Shown here one piece after another: positions 49,881 to 60,829 of a DNA stretch of 64,000 nucleotides. Within the stretch, counting starts at the first letter, position 1. Every line of letters starts with the position of its first letter. This DNA is from Dactylonectria macrodidyma (Eukaryota > Ascomycota > Sordariomycetes > Hypocreales > Nectriaceae): assembly GCA_020744425.1 (NCBI GenBank), contig JAGMUV010000006.1, positions 1,798,001 to 1,862,000 of the forward strand, written 5' to 3'. The notes beneath the pieces were generated by a model. That model had not been told where the DNA came from, ran no database searches, and saw only the letters and a list, made by a program, of their open reading frames with translations. Made by a program: the position numbers and the translations under genes.

Positions 49881-50303
49881 GTGCTAGTGGGTGTTTCATG
49901 ACCTGGTGGGAAGGGGATATATGGGGGCAAGGAGAAGAGCATTAAGAGGATGGGTGACCTGGCTTTATATGATGACTTTGTCCCGGCCGACAAGATAGCA
50001 TGTGGAGGGGGCGGATATGGATGGCCTGGCCAGGTGAGATTTTAAACTGAACTGGTTCTGGCCCACGGTTTTTTTTTAAAAAGGGGTTATTGTTTCTAAA
50101 CCACAGATGATGACGGGGTTATGCCATCGACGCTTATGACTACTATGCCGCTTTCCGTTTTCATTCTTTTTGGGTATCTCCAGCAAAACGTAACCGACTC
50201 CTCATACTGCCGTCAATGGTACTTTAGCAAGCTCGCCCTGGCACACATCCCTTTGCCCCTCAATCTTCTTTTGCTTGATGCTTCTTCACGCCTCAACCGC
50301 AGC
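49881..50303. other. convergent 3' region UFD2/AAH1
   Basis: 423 bp between two stop codons, holding both polyadenylation regions. Contains a T9A5 stretch near 50070. No gene. Confidence 0.55.
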
Positions 50304-51356
50304 CTACCCCTGAAACTTGGCCACAACCGAGTCCAGCTCGGCGAGGATCTCGGTCTTCCGCTCGGCAGAGCACCAACTCTCTTCGACGGCGCCGCGGACG
50401 ATCCAGTCCCAGTCGGCGACGGACAGGTTGAAGGTGTCCTGGACGCGGCAGTAGACCTCGCCGACGTAGGCGCCAAAGTAGGCCGGGTCGTCACTGTTGA
50501 CGCTGAAGCGCACGCCTGCGTCGAGAAAGGCGCGGACAGGGGCGTCCTCGAGGCGGTCGATGTTGCGCAGGGCGACGTTGGACCAGGGGCATAAGGTCAA
50601 AAGGGTGCGGTTGGCGGCCAGCGAGGCCATCAGGGCCGGGTCCTGGGCGGCGGCGAGACCGTGGTCGATGCGCTCGACCTTGAGCTTGTCGAGCGAGGCC
50701 GTGATAAAGGACGGCGGCGCCTCCTCTCCCGCGTGCGTCGTCAGGTGCGTCCCCGTTTGGGCGACGCGGGCGTAGATGTCCTCAAACAGCTCCGGGGGGA
50801 ACGGCTTCTCGCTCGAGACCATGCCGAAGCCCGCAAAGGTGCCGTCGGTGAAGTGGCCGCGGTCCAGCACGGTGTCGACGAGGGCCTCCGACTCGGGCAC
50901 GGGGAGGTGGCGCAGGATGCAGACGATGAACTCGACGGTGATGCCCAGCTCGGCCTCGGCCCGCCTCTTGCCCGCCGTCAGTCCCGCGACGACGGTGTCG
51001 TAGCTGATGCCGCGCGCCGTGTGCGCCTGCGGATCGAAGAAGACCTCGGCATGGCGCACCTGGTCCCGCGCTGCCTTCTCAAAGTAGGCCCAGGCGAGCG
51101 TCTCGTAGTCGGCCTCGGTGACGAGCACGCTCATGCCGAGATAGTAGTAGTGCAGGAAGTCGTCGAGACACGTGAAGTCCTGGTAGCGCGCCCGCAGCGT
51201 CGCCGGCGAGGCGTACACGGGGTTGTCGGGCAGCGCGATGCCGTTCTTCTCCGCGAGACTGAAGAGCAGCTCCGGCTCCAGCGTGCCCTCGATGTGCAGG
51301 TGCTGCTCGACCTTGGGCAGGACGGCGATGAAGTCGTGAAGAGGTGACTTGCACAT
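50304..51356 (-). CDS. AAH1: adenine deaminase
   Basis: Zinc hydrolase of the adenosine/adenine deaminase family; the fungal Aah1 group turns adenine into hypoxanthine for purine salvage and nitrogen use. Intronless, 350 aa, normal length. Metal and catalytic residues are visible: His19/His21 in EQHLHIEGT, His208 and Glu211 in TTHAGEE, His232 in IDHG, and Asp289/290 in SVNSDDPAYF. The adenine-type assignment over adenosine deaminase rests on KVEQHLHIEGTLEPELLF and FFDPQAHTARG, which fit fungal Aah1. Very GC-rich with C/G-ending codons, giving long shadow frames. A TTATC (GATAA on the coding strand) at about 51414 might be a nitrogen-regulator GATA site; weak evidence. Confidence 0.95.
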   Translation of the reverse strand: MCKSPLHDFIAVLPKVEQHLHIEGTLEPELLFSLAEKNGIALPDNPVYASPATLRARYQDFTCLDDFLHYYYLGMSVLVTEADYETLAWAYFEKAARDQVRHAEVFFDPQAHTARGISYDTVVAGLTAGKRRAEAELGITVEFIVCILRHLPVPESEALVDTVLDRGHFTDGTFAGFGMVSSEKPFPPELFEDIYARVAQTGTHLTTHAGEEAPPSFITASLDKLKVERIDHGLAAAQDPALMASLAANRTLLTLCPWSNVALRNIDRLEDAPVRAFLDAGVRFSVNSDDPAYFGAYVGEVYCRVQDTFNLSVADWDWIVRGAVEESWCSAERKTEILAELDSVVAKFQG

Positions 51357-51881
51357 GATGCCGACGGTAGTGGTTCTGGCTGAGTGGTGTTGACTGGTGA
51401 GTAGGTAGGTACCTTATCCCGGTCGAAAGATAGCCGATGTATTAAACCTACGGAGAATCACTTGAAACTCGGAATAAAACCGCCTCTCGTTGGGGGAGGG
51501 GGGGATTGTCAGTAGAAATAGCTCGTCGATGATTCCTTTGAAGTTGATCTCCGACGGCGTCAGCCAATCCACGCAACGAGCCCGGGCAGAATTTGACCGT
51601 TGCGGACCGATTGCAAGGCCGGCGTCGGGGGCTTCCGTCCGTCTTTACATCGGAGGTCAGCGACGAACGGGAAGTATTATCTCGGCCTGCTTGATTTTTT
51701 CGGCTCGGACAGCAGCAAACATTCGTATATGCGCGGTAACCACTCGGTGGGCGGCAGTGCTGTAACGAAGCCTCTCTGTGGCGGTCTGCAAAGAGCATCC
51801 ACGACGTCCCGCTTGGTGTTCTGGTTGCTTTTCCTGCTGTACGTGTACGTAATTACAAGGGCTTGCTTTTCACAACACCTC

Positions 51882-51910
51882 GTCCATCCGTCCATCCGTC
51901 CATCCCTCCC
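51882..51910. repeat. TCCATCCG tandem repeat
   Basis: About three and a half copies of an 8-nt unit, degenerating at the right end. Upstream flank of AAH1. Confidence 0.7.
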
Positions 51911-52420
51911 CCGTGTCAGTCAGTGTGTGCGCGTACGTACGACTAATATCCCCGGGACATGTGGCGCATGCCGGCCCCAGGATATCGATGCGCCGCCTGT
52001 TCTGTCAGCCCGCAGCGCGACAAGGCCGAGAGACCCCAAGACAAGGACAAGACAGCTTTGTGTTGGCGCTTGTCGAAGTCGTCATGGGCGACATTTCTGG
52101 TTCCAGCTGATCATCGTTGTCAGCGCTTACCTTTGCCTTTAGCCCCGGCCTAGCAGATGTTGGGGCGTATGCACAATTGAAGCATCTCAAGAAAAAGCGC
52201 CCAGCTGGGTTCCACTCTCAAATGAACATCCCATCGCTTCCACCTCTTCAGGATCCCAGTCAACTAGCCGTCCGTCCCTTCCCAAGAGTCCAAGACTCCC
52301 AGGAGTGGCTTCGAGTCTTCAAGCCCCTTCCAGAGAGAGGGCTTGCGTCGCCTGCTCAGGGCTGGGGTAGCAGAGTCGGTAGGCTAGCGCTTCGTCCCGG
52401 TCATCACGTCTTATCGTCCC

Positions 52421-52444
52421 ATGCCGCCATGCCGCCATGCCGCC
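52421..52444. repeat. ATGCCGCC tandem repeat
   Basis: Three perfect 8-nt copies, then a partial one (ATGGCAGCC). Simple-sequence DNA. Confidence 0.75.
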
Positions 52445-53080
52445 ATGGCAGCCACGCCGACTGGCCTCTCCTGGGACACCAGGGATCAGGGTCTGGGTGC
52501 AACGCTGCCAAGTCCAAACAGCGCAAAGGCTAGAATATCTCCGTCCCGAGTCTTGACATACGCACTCCGTACTTACGAATAGGACGTCCGTCGGAAGGGA
52601 CGATGCCCTCCCAATCCTAAGCCGTCTGTCTGTTCTCCACAGCCATCGGGCGGAGGCAGATGGGTCTTCGGGTACTGCAAACGCGGCAAATGAATAGCTG
52701 GCCCACCATCTACAACAGCACAGTACAGTACGAATTTGTATACCCACCCGCTCTTATCCACTTCAGCAGCACAGAATGTATGCTAACGTTCTGTGTTTGT
52801 GCATGGCGCACATCCGCAACAAGGACAGGGAAGGATGATGCCCAGATTGCGACGCCTGGTCTCCAAATCTGTCTTCCGACCGTCTTCGCCTGTATCTGTG
52901 CCGGCCTCCACCGCTGTGATTGCCCTCGGGGCTTGCAATCCCTTCTTGCTGTTCTTTGACAAGGGGCAGATTATTCGATCCCGCTACGGTCCCATATTGA
53001 GTACCTAAGAGCAACGGCGAGTTTTTATACTTTTAAAGGAACTGCATGGTAGCATTCAAGTCGCTAAACGGACAAGCAAA

Positions 53081-53102
53081 TTTTTTTTTTTTTTTTTTTT
53101 TT
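53081..53102. repeat. poly-T run (poly-A on minus strand)
   Basis: Twenty-two consecutive T preceded by AAA. It could mark the 3' end of a retroposed sequence on the minus strand or be a plain homopolymer. No target-site duplication was identified. Confidence 0.75.
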
Positions 53103-56100
53103 GGCGGAACCTCACCAAGAAAGTTCCGAGTTCCGGGTCTCCGTGACCGGAGTGTTCGGTTGTTTTGATGCCGATTGGACGAGAATGGAAGAATATGCGA
53201 AATGGAACCTGGCCAGGTGGGAAGAGGAGAAGTGAGCTAGGATCCGTCCCTCGGATGGCTGGAGCTTAATCACCAAAATAGATGAAGAACTTTATCAGTC
53301 TTCAACTCCTCGCAAGTTTATATGCCTCTCAGAGCGCGGCGGCCCAACGAGTAGAATCAGGGTTGGCGCGAGTACGCAGTATAGTATCATGTTGCTCGCC
53401 GAGGGATGCCCCAGTCAGGAGAACGTGACAAAGATGGCTTTGACAGCTGGGGTAGGATTGCCCGGCCCGCCGCTAGGATTGACACTGCGCGACTCCTGAA
53501 CATGGGCATGAAGTTTAGGGCACAAGGATCAAGATGAGTCCGATGGGGGCCATACCAGAGTCAGAGTGCATACGTACTAACTAGGAGGGCGAGCAACATC
53601 GGGATCGAAGGATCTCGGCTCAATATCCCCCACAAGTTGCATGCCCACACGCGCACGACTTATTTAATAAGCCTTTGCACGTCTCCCCCTTTGACTGACC
53701 TCGCCTCGGCTTCCGTGCACGCAGAAACCTTACCATTGACCCGCGAATCGGAAGCGTTCCAAGTATCGGCAACAGCCGTGCAGGGCCATTTGCGACCTCT
53801 GGGTCGCATAGTACTTGTCGTGCGCCGTCCCATGTTGTCAAAATTTCCCAGACCTCCGTCGCGCTACCAAGTATTAGAAACATTGACTGACGTATGCAGT
53901 GCGTGGTGTTCGAGATCGTACGTGCTCTGGAACCGCCCTCTCGCTTAGTCCCTGGCATCTAGCCAATATCGTGGACAACTAGGAGTTTGATCAATGTGGA
54001 GAGTGACGGTGTTGTCACTAAGATGATGAATTGAGACACCAATAAACTCAGACATGGCAGAATCGAATAGTCCTAGTAGTCTGTGAGAAGCGCACTAAAA
54101 ACGTGGATAATGTGTGATTGTTTAGGCCGCAAGCTCTTGATAGCTCTTGTGAGCATGCAAAGTTTATATCGCAAGTGATAGTCTCATCTCGTCGAATAGG
54201 GGTTAAAGCTTATGACGGAACCAAACCAGCCGAGACTCCTACTTCATACTACGTAGGCTTTAGCTAAACACTTTGGCAAATAGCGGTTGGCGTTGAGATG
54301 CCCTCGGAGGTGCTTCGTACATAGCGCATACCTGTCAAATGACGGGCAGAATCTAGCCTTCGGTACCCACCATTTGCCATCTGGAGGCTGTCATCTCTTA
54401 ACCCTTGGGTGGATAACTGGGACCGGATTGCCGAGAAGGTCTGATGAGTGAACTGATCGGCAAAGCAGTAATTTGGCGACTAGGAGGGGTTCCGGACTCT
54501 TAACCGAAAACACAGTACGTACACCCACGTACCAATCATTTAAGCAATGATTGCGACCCCAGGCTATTAGAGAAAGCCGATGAGACTTGGCCCGAGAGCG
54601 GTTTAAATGGCGCCATCTTGGCCACTCTATGAGTGAGTTCTGGTCGGCGATTTTCTTTTCTATCGAACCGCATGTTAAGGGCCGCCGTGGCTAGTGGGGG
54701 TTGAAACCCTCCAGAGCTCCGTCATTGAGTTATAACTCGCTCAACTCATCCGTAGACATGCTGAAAATGATGGCCGACATCCGAGAAAATGAGTTCCAGT
54801 ACCAATAGACGAAGAATCCGGCCGGAGAGGCGCTCCGGAGCTAGGATCATGTGGCTGGGCGACTCCGGCGCGATGGCAAGACAAGCTTGGACCATGGTGG
54901 GGCTGAGTGTACGTAAGCTCTCTGGATACGCGGACAATTACTGCGGGATGTGGGATGCAGGCGATGAATCATGCCCTCCCTCATGTGGGGAGGGGAGAGA
55001 CAACCCCAACCTTTGGCGGCTAGAAGCCACAAGAAACGACTAGCGCGCAATAATCTGCATGAACTTGACGACGGCTTCCAGGCCCAAGCTCCGCCGGCAG
55101 TTTGCTAGATGTGGACAGTGCCGACCCGCGAGAATCACCCATGTATATGTAGTGTGTCGTACTCGATGGAAGGAAAAATGTGTACGTAGTACTTCGTAAC
55201 AGCCCTGGCGAATCCTGCCAGTGCCGCGAATTGCTGGTCAAGCTCGGAGGTATTTCGTAGGCAATATGAAATCCCGTACTGTAGGATGCCTGGTCAGCCA
55301 CGGGTTTGCATGTTCATGCTGACGTCTCCTCTAGATACGCCAAGTTGCTGGAATGGACATCAATGAGCAGATGCAGCCAAACTCAAGCCCGCGCTGCGTG
55401 GCTCGTTCCTCAACCATGGCTAGCACCGAGGGATCATACGTGACAGTGGCACGTGGACGAAACAGGGTGCTGGACCCTCCCTTCTCTTCCCTGTCATGGC
55501 CATTCGCCGGCTTGGTCACCCGGAGTGGTTGTTGTACGAATCGGCTGTCGGGTGGCATTTGCCATGGGAAGGGCAACCCATTGCCACGTTTGGTAAAAGA
55601 ACCGCCTGTTCGGTTGAATAAGGGGTGTGACCCTACATTCAACGTGCGTAAGGCAGGCCAACATCGCCCCACCAGTGGGCAAGATCCAATGACGGAATGG
55701 CCACCCGCATGGGGCATCATTATGATGACCACCGACCCATCGCCATCACCAAGGGCATGCCGGCCTGTTGGAGGGGTACGCAGACATCTCAGTCCCGGAG
55801 GTTGGATAAGGTGTGATTGCGTGCGTCGGCCCTGTCCCACTTCAAGTAATGAGGCAACATGTTAATGCTGTCGTGAGGTGCTCTAGAGTTTGCATGTATC
55901 CAGTATGGAGCTGCCTGCCGTACTACCCCCGAGTCGACCTACGGTAGGCAAGGTATTCACAAAACCGACCTTCCCACCTCTCTAGCTCGAGGAGCGTCGG
56001 TGTATCGCGCTTCCACCTGCATGCATCCAATGGCGGGTGAGCAGTGGCTGAACTCCACATCAGCCGCAGGCGTTGGCGCCTCTGACGCTTTTGTCTCTTG

Positions 56101-57579
56101 TCCAACGGAAACAAACCAGACCAAAGTGTTTTTTGTCTCGAAGTCGGGTTCGAAATGTCCTTGCGCATCTGCACCTCGACGGCCTAGGGAGTCTTGAGTG
56201 GAGGCTCGTCTCACATAGCACGTAAGAACGTACGTACACACCAAGTGGTAATACGTTGGTAGCCCACTTTCTCTTCCTCGGGGTCTGGAGCTGTAGTAGG
56301 ATGGAGCACACGGACGGAGACTCTTCAACGAGCAGGTGCGAAACAGTGCGAGGCGTGGCCGTGGGTACGCAGCTAATTAATATGTAGCTTGACGCGCACC
56401 CTCTTGGAACGTTGACGGTCGGAATTGGTGGCTTATGGACAGACGGGAAACGGAGCGTTGAGTGTCGGGGTGCACGTTTGATCGTCGCCCCAGGCTGTGT
56501 GGCGATGTCTATCAATTGCGATCGAGCAGAGGAAACAGGGCGAGGCCAGCCGTGGCCGAGGCGCGGCCCAGGAGACATCATGTATTATTATTAGAGGAAG
56601 CATGGTAAGGACCGGGGCTGGCAGCAAAGATGTGGAGTTTTCCAAGGCTTTGAAGGCGATGATGCTGCAAGAGGCGCTCCCGGCTGTCTAGGACAAGGGC
56701 ATTTTCCGAGTTGCAGGTCCTGGTAGCTCATGGAAGCTCCTCCGTCGGTCGACCTAGCTCGCATACACCGGAAGCAAGTATCCAATGGGTATGGTTCAAT
56801 GGATGGGTTGAAGGGCGGGTTGATGAAGGCACCAAGACATGTCGGAGGCTAGCTGGGTTGGCAAGTTGGTACTTCGTGGTCGCCGATTGTTCTTGCTAAG
56901 TCGCACTTCTGCCCATTTGCGGACATGGATGTGATGGCATCTGCTGAAGGGAAGGAAGGTGCAACATATGTCGGTCGGCATCGCCATCCGGACCCTTGCT
57001 TCATTGCTCTCATTCCTTAGGCGGTAGGGGTGTAGCTGCATGCCAACCTCATAGTACAGTAGTAGCCCCTACACGACAACAATATGATAGGCTGGGCACT
57101 AGGCACAGGTTCGGATTGGTGTTGACGGCGCGGGACTTATAACTGAGATCGCTCGCTAAGCCCGACATCTGTCTGGCTGTGATGGCTGCAAGGCATGCCC
57201 AGAACCAAGAGTTGGTGTAAGAGAAGGCAGGCCAGTAGGCGGGCAGGCAATTGGACAGTGTACGTGGGGTGGCACCCAAGACACGGCAACTTCCATGCTT
57301 GCAACTTCCAGTTGTCGGGTAAGGTAGGTACCTCGCGTGCTGTAACAGGTGGATATGTACATGGGCAGCCACATGCAGGGCAAGCACACAAATTGCCTGA
57401 GGTAAGGTAGGGGCGGATCGGTTCGGCCGCCCACCTCCCGTCACAATGACCATCGATTATCCCAGGTGCAACAGTGCAACCCCCAACCACAGCGCCAATC
57501 CCAAGAGGAGATGATCGATAATTATTGCCGCCGCTCGACGCCGAAGAATCAAGCTACGGGCGTGTTGCAAGTCCACTCG

Positions 57580-57782
57580 GCATGCACCCGACTCTCCCAT
57601 CTCCGGCGATGCTCCAGCATCGTCAACCCCCTCAACTCCAATCTCAGCCCACACAGAGTCAGGACATGGGAGCGGGGATCATCGAAAACCAACACCCCTC
57701 CCCCCCTTCGCATTCGCCCAGCGGGTTGATGGCAGCTGCAACACCTTCAACGCCTTCAACGGCCTCAACGCCTAACCCCTAA
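57580..57782 (+). pseudogene. coding-like Pro/Gln/Ser-rich patch
   Basis: An open stretch reading SPLGMHPTLPSPAMLQHRQ, QSQDMGAGIIENQHPSPPS and HSPSGLMAAATPSTPST, ending at TAA 57780-57782. The composition (Gln, Pro, Ser, Thr, Met) is like the disordered end of a fungal transcription factor and unlike the Arg/Cys-rich translation of surrounding chance frames. No start codon region or conserved domain is seen upstream; a TGA lies at 57513. It could be the last exon of an unrecognised gene or a gene remnant. Confidence 0.25.
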
Positions 57783-58584
57783 TCATCGGCAAGCTACCGG
57801 TACCTATTAGACCGTGCGGCAGACACCCGTCCTGTCTTCCCAATGTTTCCACAGTTCTAGTACGACCTAGCTCATAGCGTCCCCGGCCTCCTTGCGACTT
57901 TAAGGTTAGGAAGACCCTTCTTCGTCACCTTCTAAGAACGAGTGGGCGAATCGGCCCCGGGCCCCGCTCGCCTTCTCAGCGGCGTGTTTCCAACACCCGG
58001 CCGGGCGTGGAGCAGCTTTGCGGATGAGTTGTTACCCAGGAAGGTAATTCATGTCCTTTTCCGGCGTCGTTTTTAAGAACCGAAGCGCTGGTGCCGCCCA
58101 CCAAGAGAGCAGGACGCGTCCCTAATATTCCACACGACGACGGCGTTAGAGGATCAAGCTACCTGAGGCTCGCTTGGAGAGTCAGCGCACCACGACTCAA
58201 CATGTTCCATTGCCGCATCCAGTCTAGACTCAGCACCTCGCGGCGCATTGCAGGAGAGACATTCCCATTGCTGTGTGCTACCGAGCCGACCGCACCGTGG
58301 AGCCCGGCGCTCCTAGATCCATCATCCTACATATCTGATGCTAGATTGCTTCCAAAAGGCAAACCACATTTATTTCTGCGTCCTCGGTTCTGCGCATCCA
58401 GTAGCCCCGGTGCTCTGTTACATGCAAGGCAACCCTGCATTTCGGGCCATGCCTGCTGGACGCCTGTCACTAGTCTGCAGTGCCATTCGTCCCTAGCAAA
58501 CATCGAGATCCCTCCTCGACCCATGGGGCCCGGCGAGCCGCCTGTCCAGCCCTTCCCTTCCCGGCGGTTCATTCGGCTCTAGCC

Positions 58585-58900
58585 CGAATCCCCACTACGA
58601 CCCCTACTGGGGGACTCGTCATCCTGTTCCCACCCAAGCCGGCGGATACAACCGTGCTATTGGCGAACACACGGAAGGGTGGCACCCCCTCGGAAACCAC
58701 CAAGGCCGAACCCACAGGCTCCGGCAAGCCGTGTGCCCAACGGCAAGTTGCAGGCTTCCTAGAGTCCTCCAAGCAGACCAACCCCAGCCATTGCTCGGAC
58801 GAGGGCCTCGAATCGGGCAAGGCCATGGTCTTTGGGCGTCTAAGAAGCCGCCGTCGAGGTCAGCCATACCCGCCCTAGGCCCCGTTCTTGGCCCCATTCC
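58585..58900 (+). pseudogene. second coding-like patch, frame-shifted
   Basis: The frame beginning SPNPHYDPYWGTRHPVPTQA and continuing GGYNRAIGEHTEGWHPLGNH looks like protein, but it degrades into Arg/Leu-rich sequence after about 58690, while neighbouring frames take over (for example GSGKPCAQRQ and VPNGKLQ-like readings). This pattern suggests a decayed gene with indels. It lies on the same strand as the patch at 57.6 kb. No domain recognised; chance is possible. Confidence 0.2.
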
Positions 58901-60829
58901 CATCCTCATCCCCTGGACTTTCATCCAACGGCTCCTGACGCCACGCGTCTGGCAACGAGCGAGACAAGGAGGCCATGGAGGTCACCGTGAATCAGAGTTC
59001 GGAGCGCTCCAACTCAATCAGTGGCTTTAATTCTCCACGAGTAGGGCAAGGCCGCATTGGGGAGCCAGCTGTGTTCGTAACACGCCCATTTGGCTATCGC
59101 AACGCGTTACATTGAACCGTCGTCGACTGGTGTGCGAATTTTCGGAGCATGCCGTGCGTGTTCTGCTTCGTCAAGTGTTGGTGACATCTATTCCCACAAC
59201 TTAGTACCTCCTGGCAGATACTCAAGCCCGCTGTTGGTCGACCATCTCTCGCAGTATTTACCATCCAGATCTTGATCTTTGAGTCAGCATGTGAGCCAAA
59301 ATAACCTCAGGCTCTGCACCTAAGAGAGCAGCGGAACATGTCAGAACCATCGATGAGGGAATCGTTTTCGGATCTTCAAAGCCTTGCAACATGTCGTCTC
59401 AAACGAAAGCGATCCAGGGGCCGGGGGGTAACACATGGCATCGCACTTAGCACCAAGCCGGAATCCCAAAACTCACAATGGTCCCGTGTGCACATCACTC
59501 CCCAAACTAGGCCCCCGACGCCCCAAGGCGGGCCAGGTGCCGAAGAGTTGGTACAGGCCGTCAAGCCACACTAGGATTTATCTCCTATCGTCCATGTACA
59601 TGACATGGAGGAGCCCAATCATCCAAGGCCTCTTAACATGAGAGCCGTGTCATGAGCCACTACGTTGTATTCGGACTCCAGCGAGGAGGAGATTCATAGC
59701 CACGATATCAAGGTCCTAACTCTTTGAGGCTCTTTTAAGACGCCTCACCTCGTGGGTCTCTCCAGCTCTTCTTCAGCTTGGAAACAAGCACTCGTTGGAC
59801 CCATCGCTTTCAAGGGTGACTGGGATCTGGGGTTCTCGCTGGTGACTTCCACCAGGATGCCCAACTCCGCTCGAAACACGTTAGCGGCGCTGGCTGATCT
59901 CAACAGCCCTGCTCAAGCCAATTTGTCAAGGGTCTGGCTCCTCCCCTCCGGCCCCCCATTTCCCATACCAACCTGGCCCAGATAATATTCCGAATCTGCT
60001 TTAAGGAGCGGAGAGCCCCGGATCACGGACCAGCGCCACTAACACGGTGCTGTTGCTATACCCCGGCGACTGATGGAGGGCAGCAATATACCTGCTTGCA
60101 GACGCCATCTCCTTCTAAACATTTCCCTTTATTCCCACTCTCGTGCCAAATTTATTGTGCCTGTCCCTAGCCTTGTGCGTCGCATTTCTCCGCCTCACCC
60201 TCCGACTCCTCCAACGACACTGTGGCTAGGTGACAAGGAACACCACTTACTTGCCCCTCCCCGAAAGCCATCAAGGCTCGACCACTCACCAGGCTCGGCT
60301 TGTGCAGGCTCACTTCCTTTTGCTGACCTGCTGGCCTGGACCCAGATGCCCTCTTGTGACCAACACAACGCCACACGGCATAGCCACCCTTTCCCGGTAT
60401 CTTGATATTGTCTAAGGATTCTACGATCTGTGTCCTAGGTTGGACGACACCAAAGACCCAAGGGATTCCCTCCGACCAGAGCGATATTTGGGTCACACAA
60501 CCCTGCAGCATCTCAGTATACCCCAATCCTGAGGCGGGGTTTGCACTGTTCGCTGTGCCAAAAAGACGTCGGCGGCAGTCGCTCGGGGCCGCAGCCTAAA
60601 CTGCTTGACAAACAAGTGGCGCCGTCCTCGCCGGCTCGTCCTCGTTTTTGGACAAGGGCAAGTCGTGGGGTTCGCCTCTTGTACAATTAATCCTTCTCCC
60701 AGATTCTAGGCAAGAGTAGTTTGCATGCTTGTTAATCATCGGCTGCCCGGTATTCGTCCCGCTGGGGAACCCGTGGAGAGGCCTATCAACCAGCAAGCAA
60801 GAGGGTGGGACTTCAAAGGGCATTCGGCC

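Larger units (their letters stand above)
51357..60829. other. long gene-poor block
   Basis: About 9.5 kb between AAH1 and the Zn2Cys6 regulator without a gene I can model. It contains short tandem repeats, a 22-nt T run and two coding-like patches near 57.5-57.8 and 58.5-58.9 kb, all listed separately. The last part must hold the regulator's promoter. Other open frames (up to 187 codons) show no motif. Confidence 0.45.

Noticed and set aside
50661..51347. 228-codon plus-strand frame over AAH1
   Set aside because: Antisense shadow of a GC-rich gene whose own catalytic residues are all present.
17000..51400. Idea of a metabolic gene cluster (ARG8, secreted protein, GAD, cutinase, AAH1)
   Set aside because: The genes are housekeeping or unrelated, face different directions and are widely spaced; no backbone enzyme, transporter or cluster regulator lies among them.
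52361..52430. tRNA-like A-box word (GGTAGCAGAGTCGG)
   Set aside because: No matching B-box (GGTTCGANTCC) downstream and no cloverleaf arms could be formed.
54660..54730. GGTTGAAACCC resembling a tRNA B-box
   Set aside because: No A-box or acceptor stem at the right distance.
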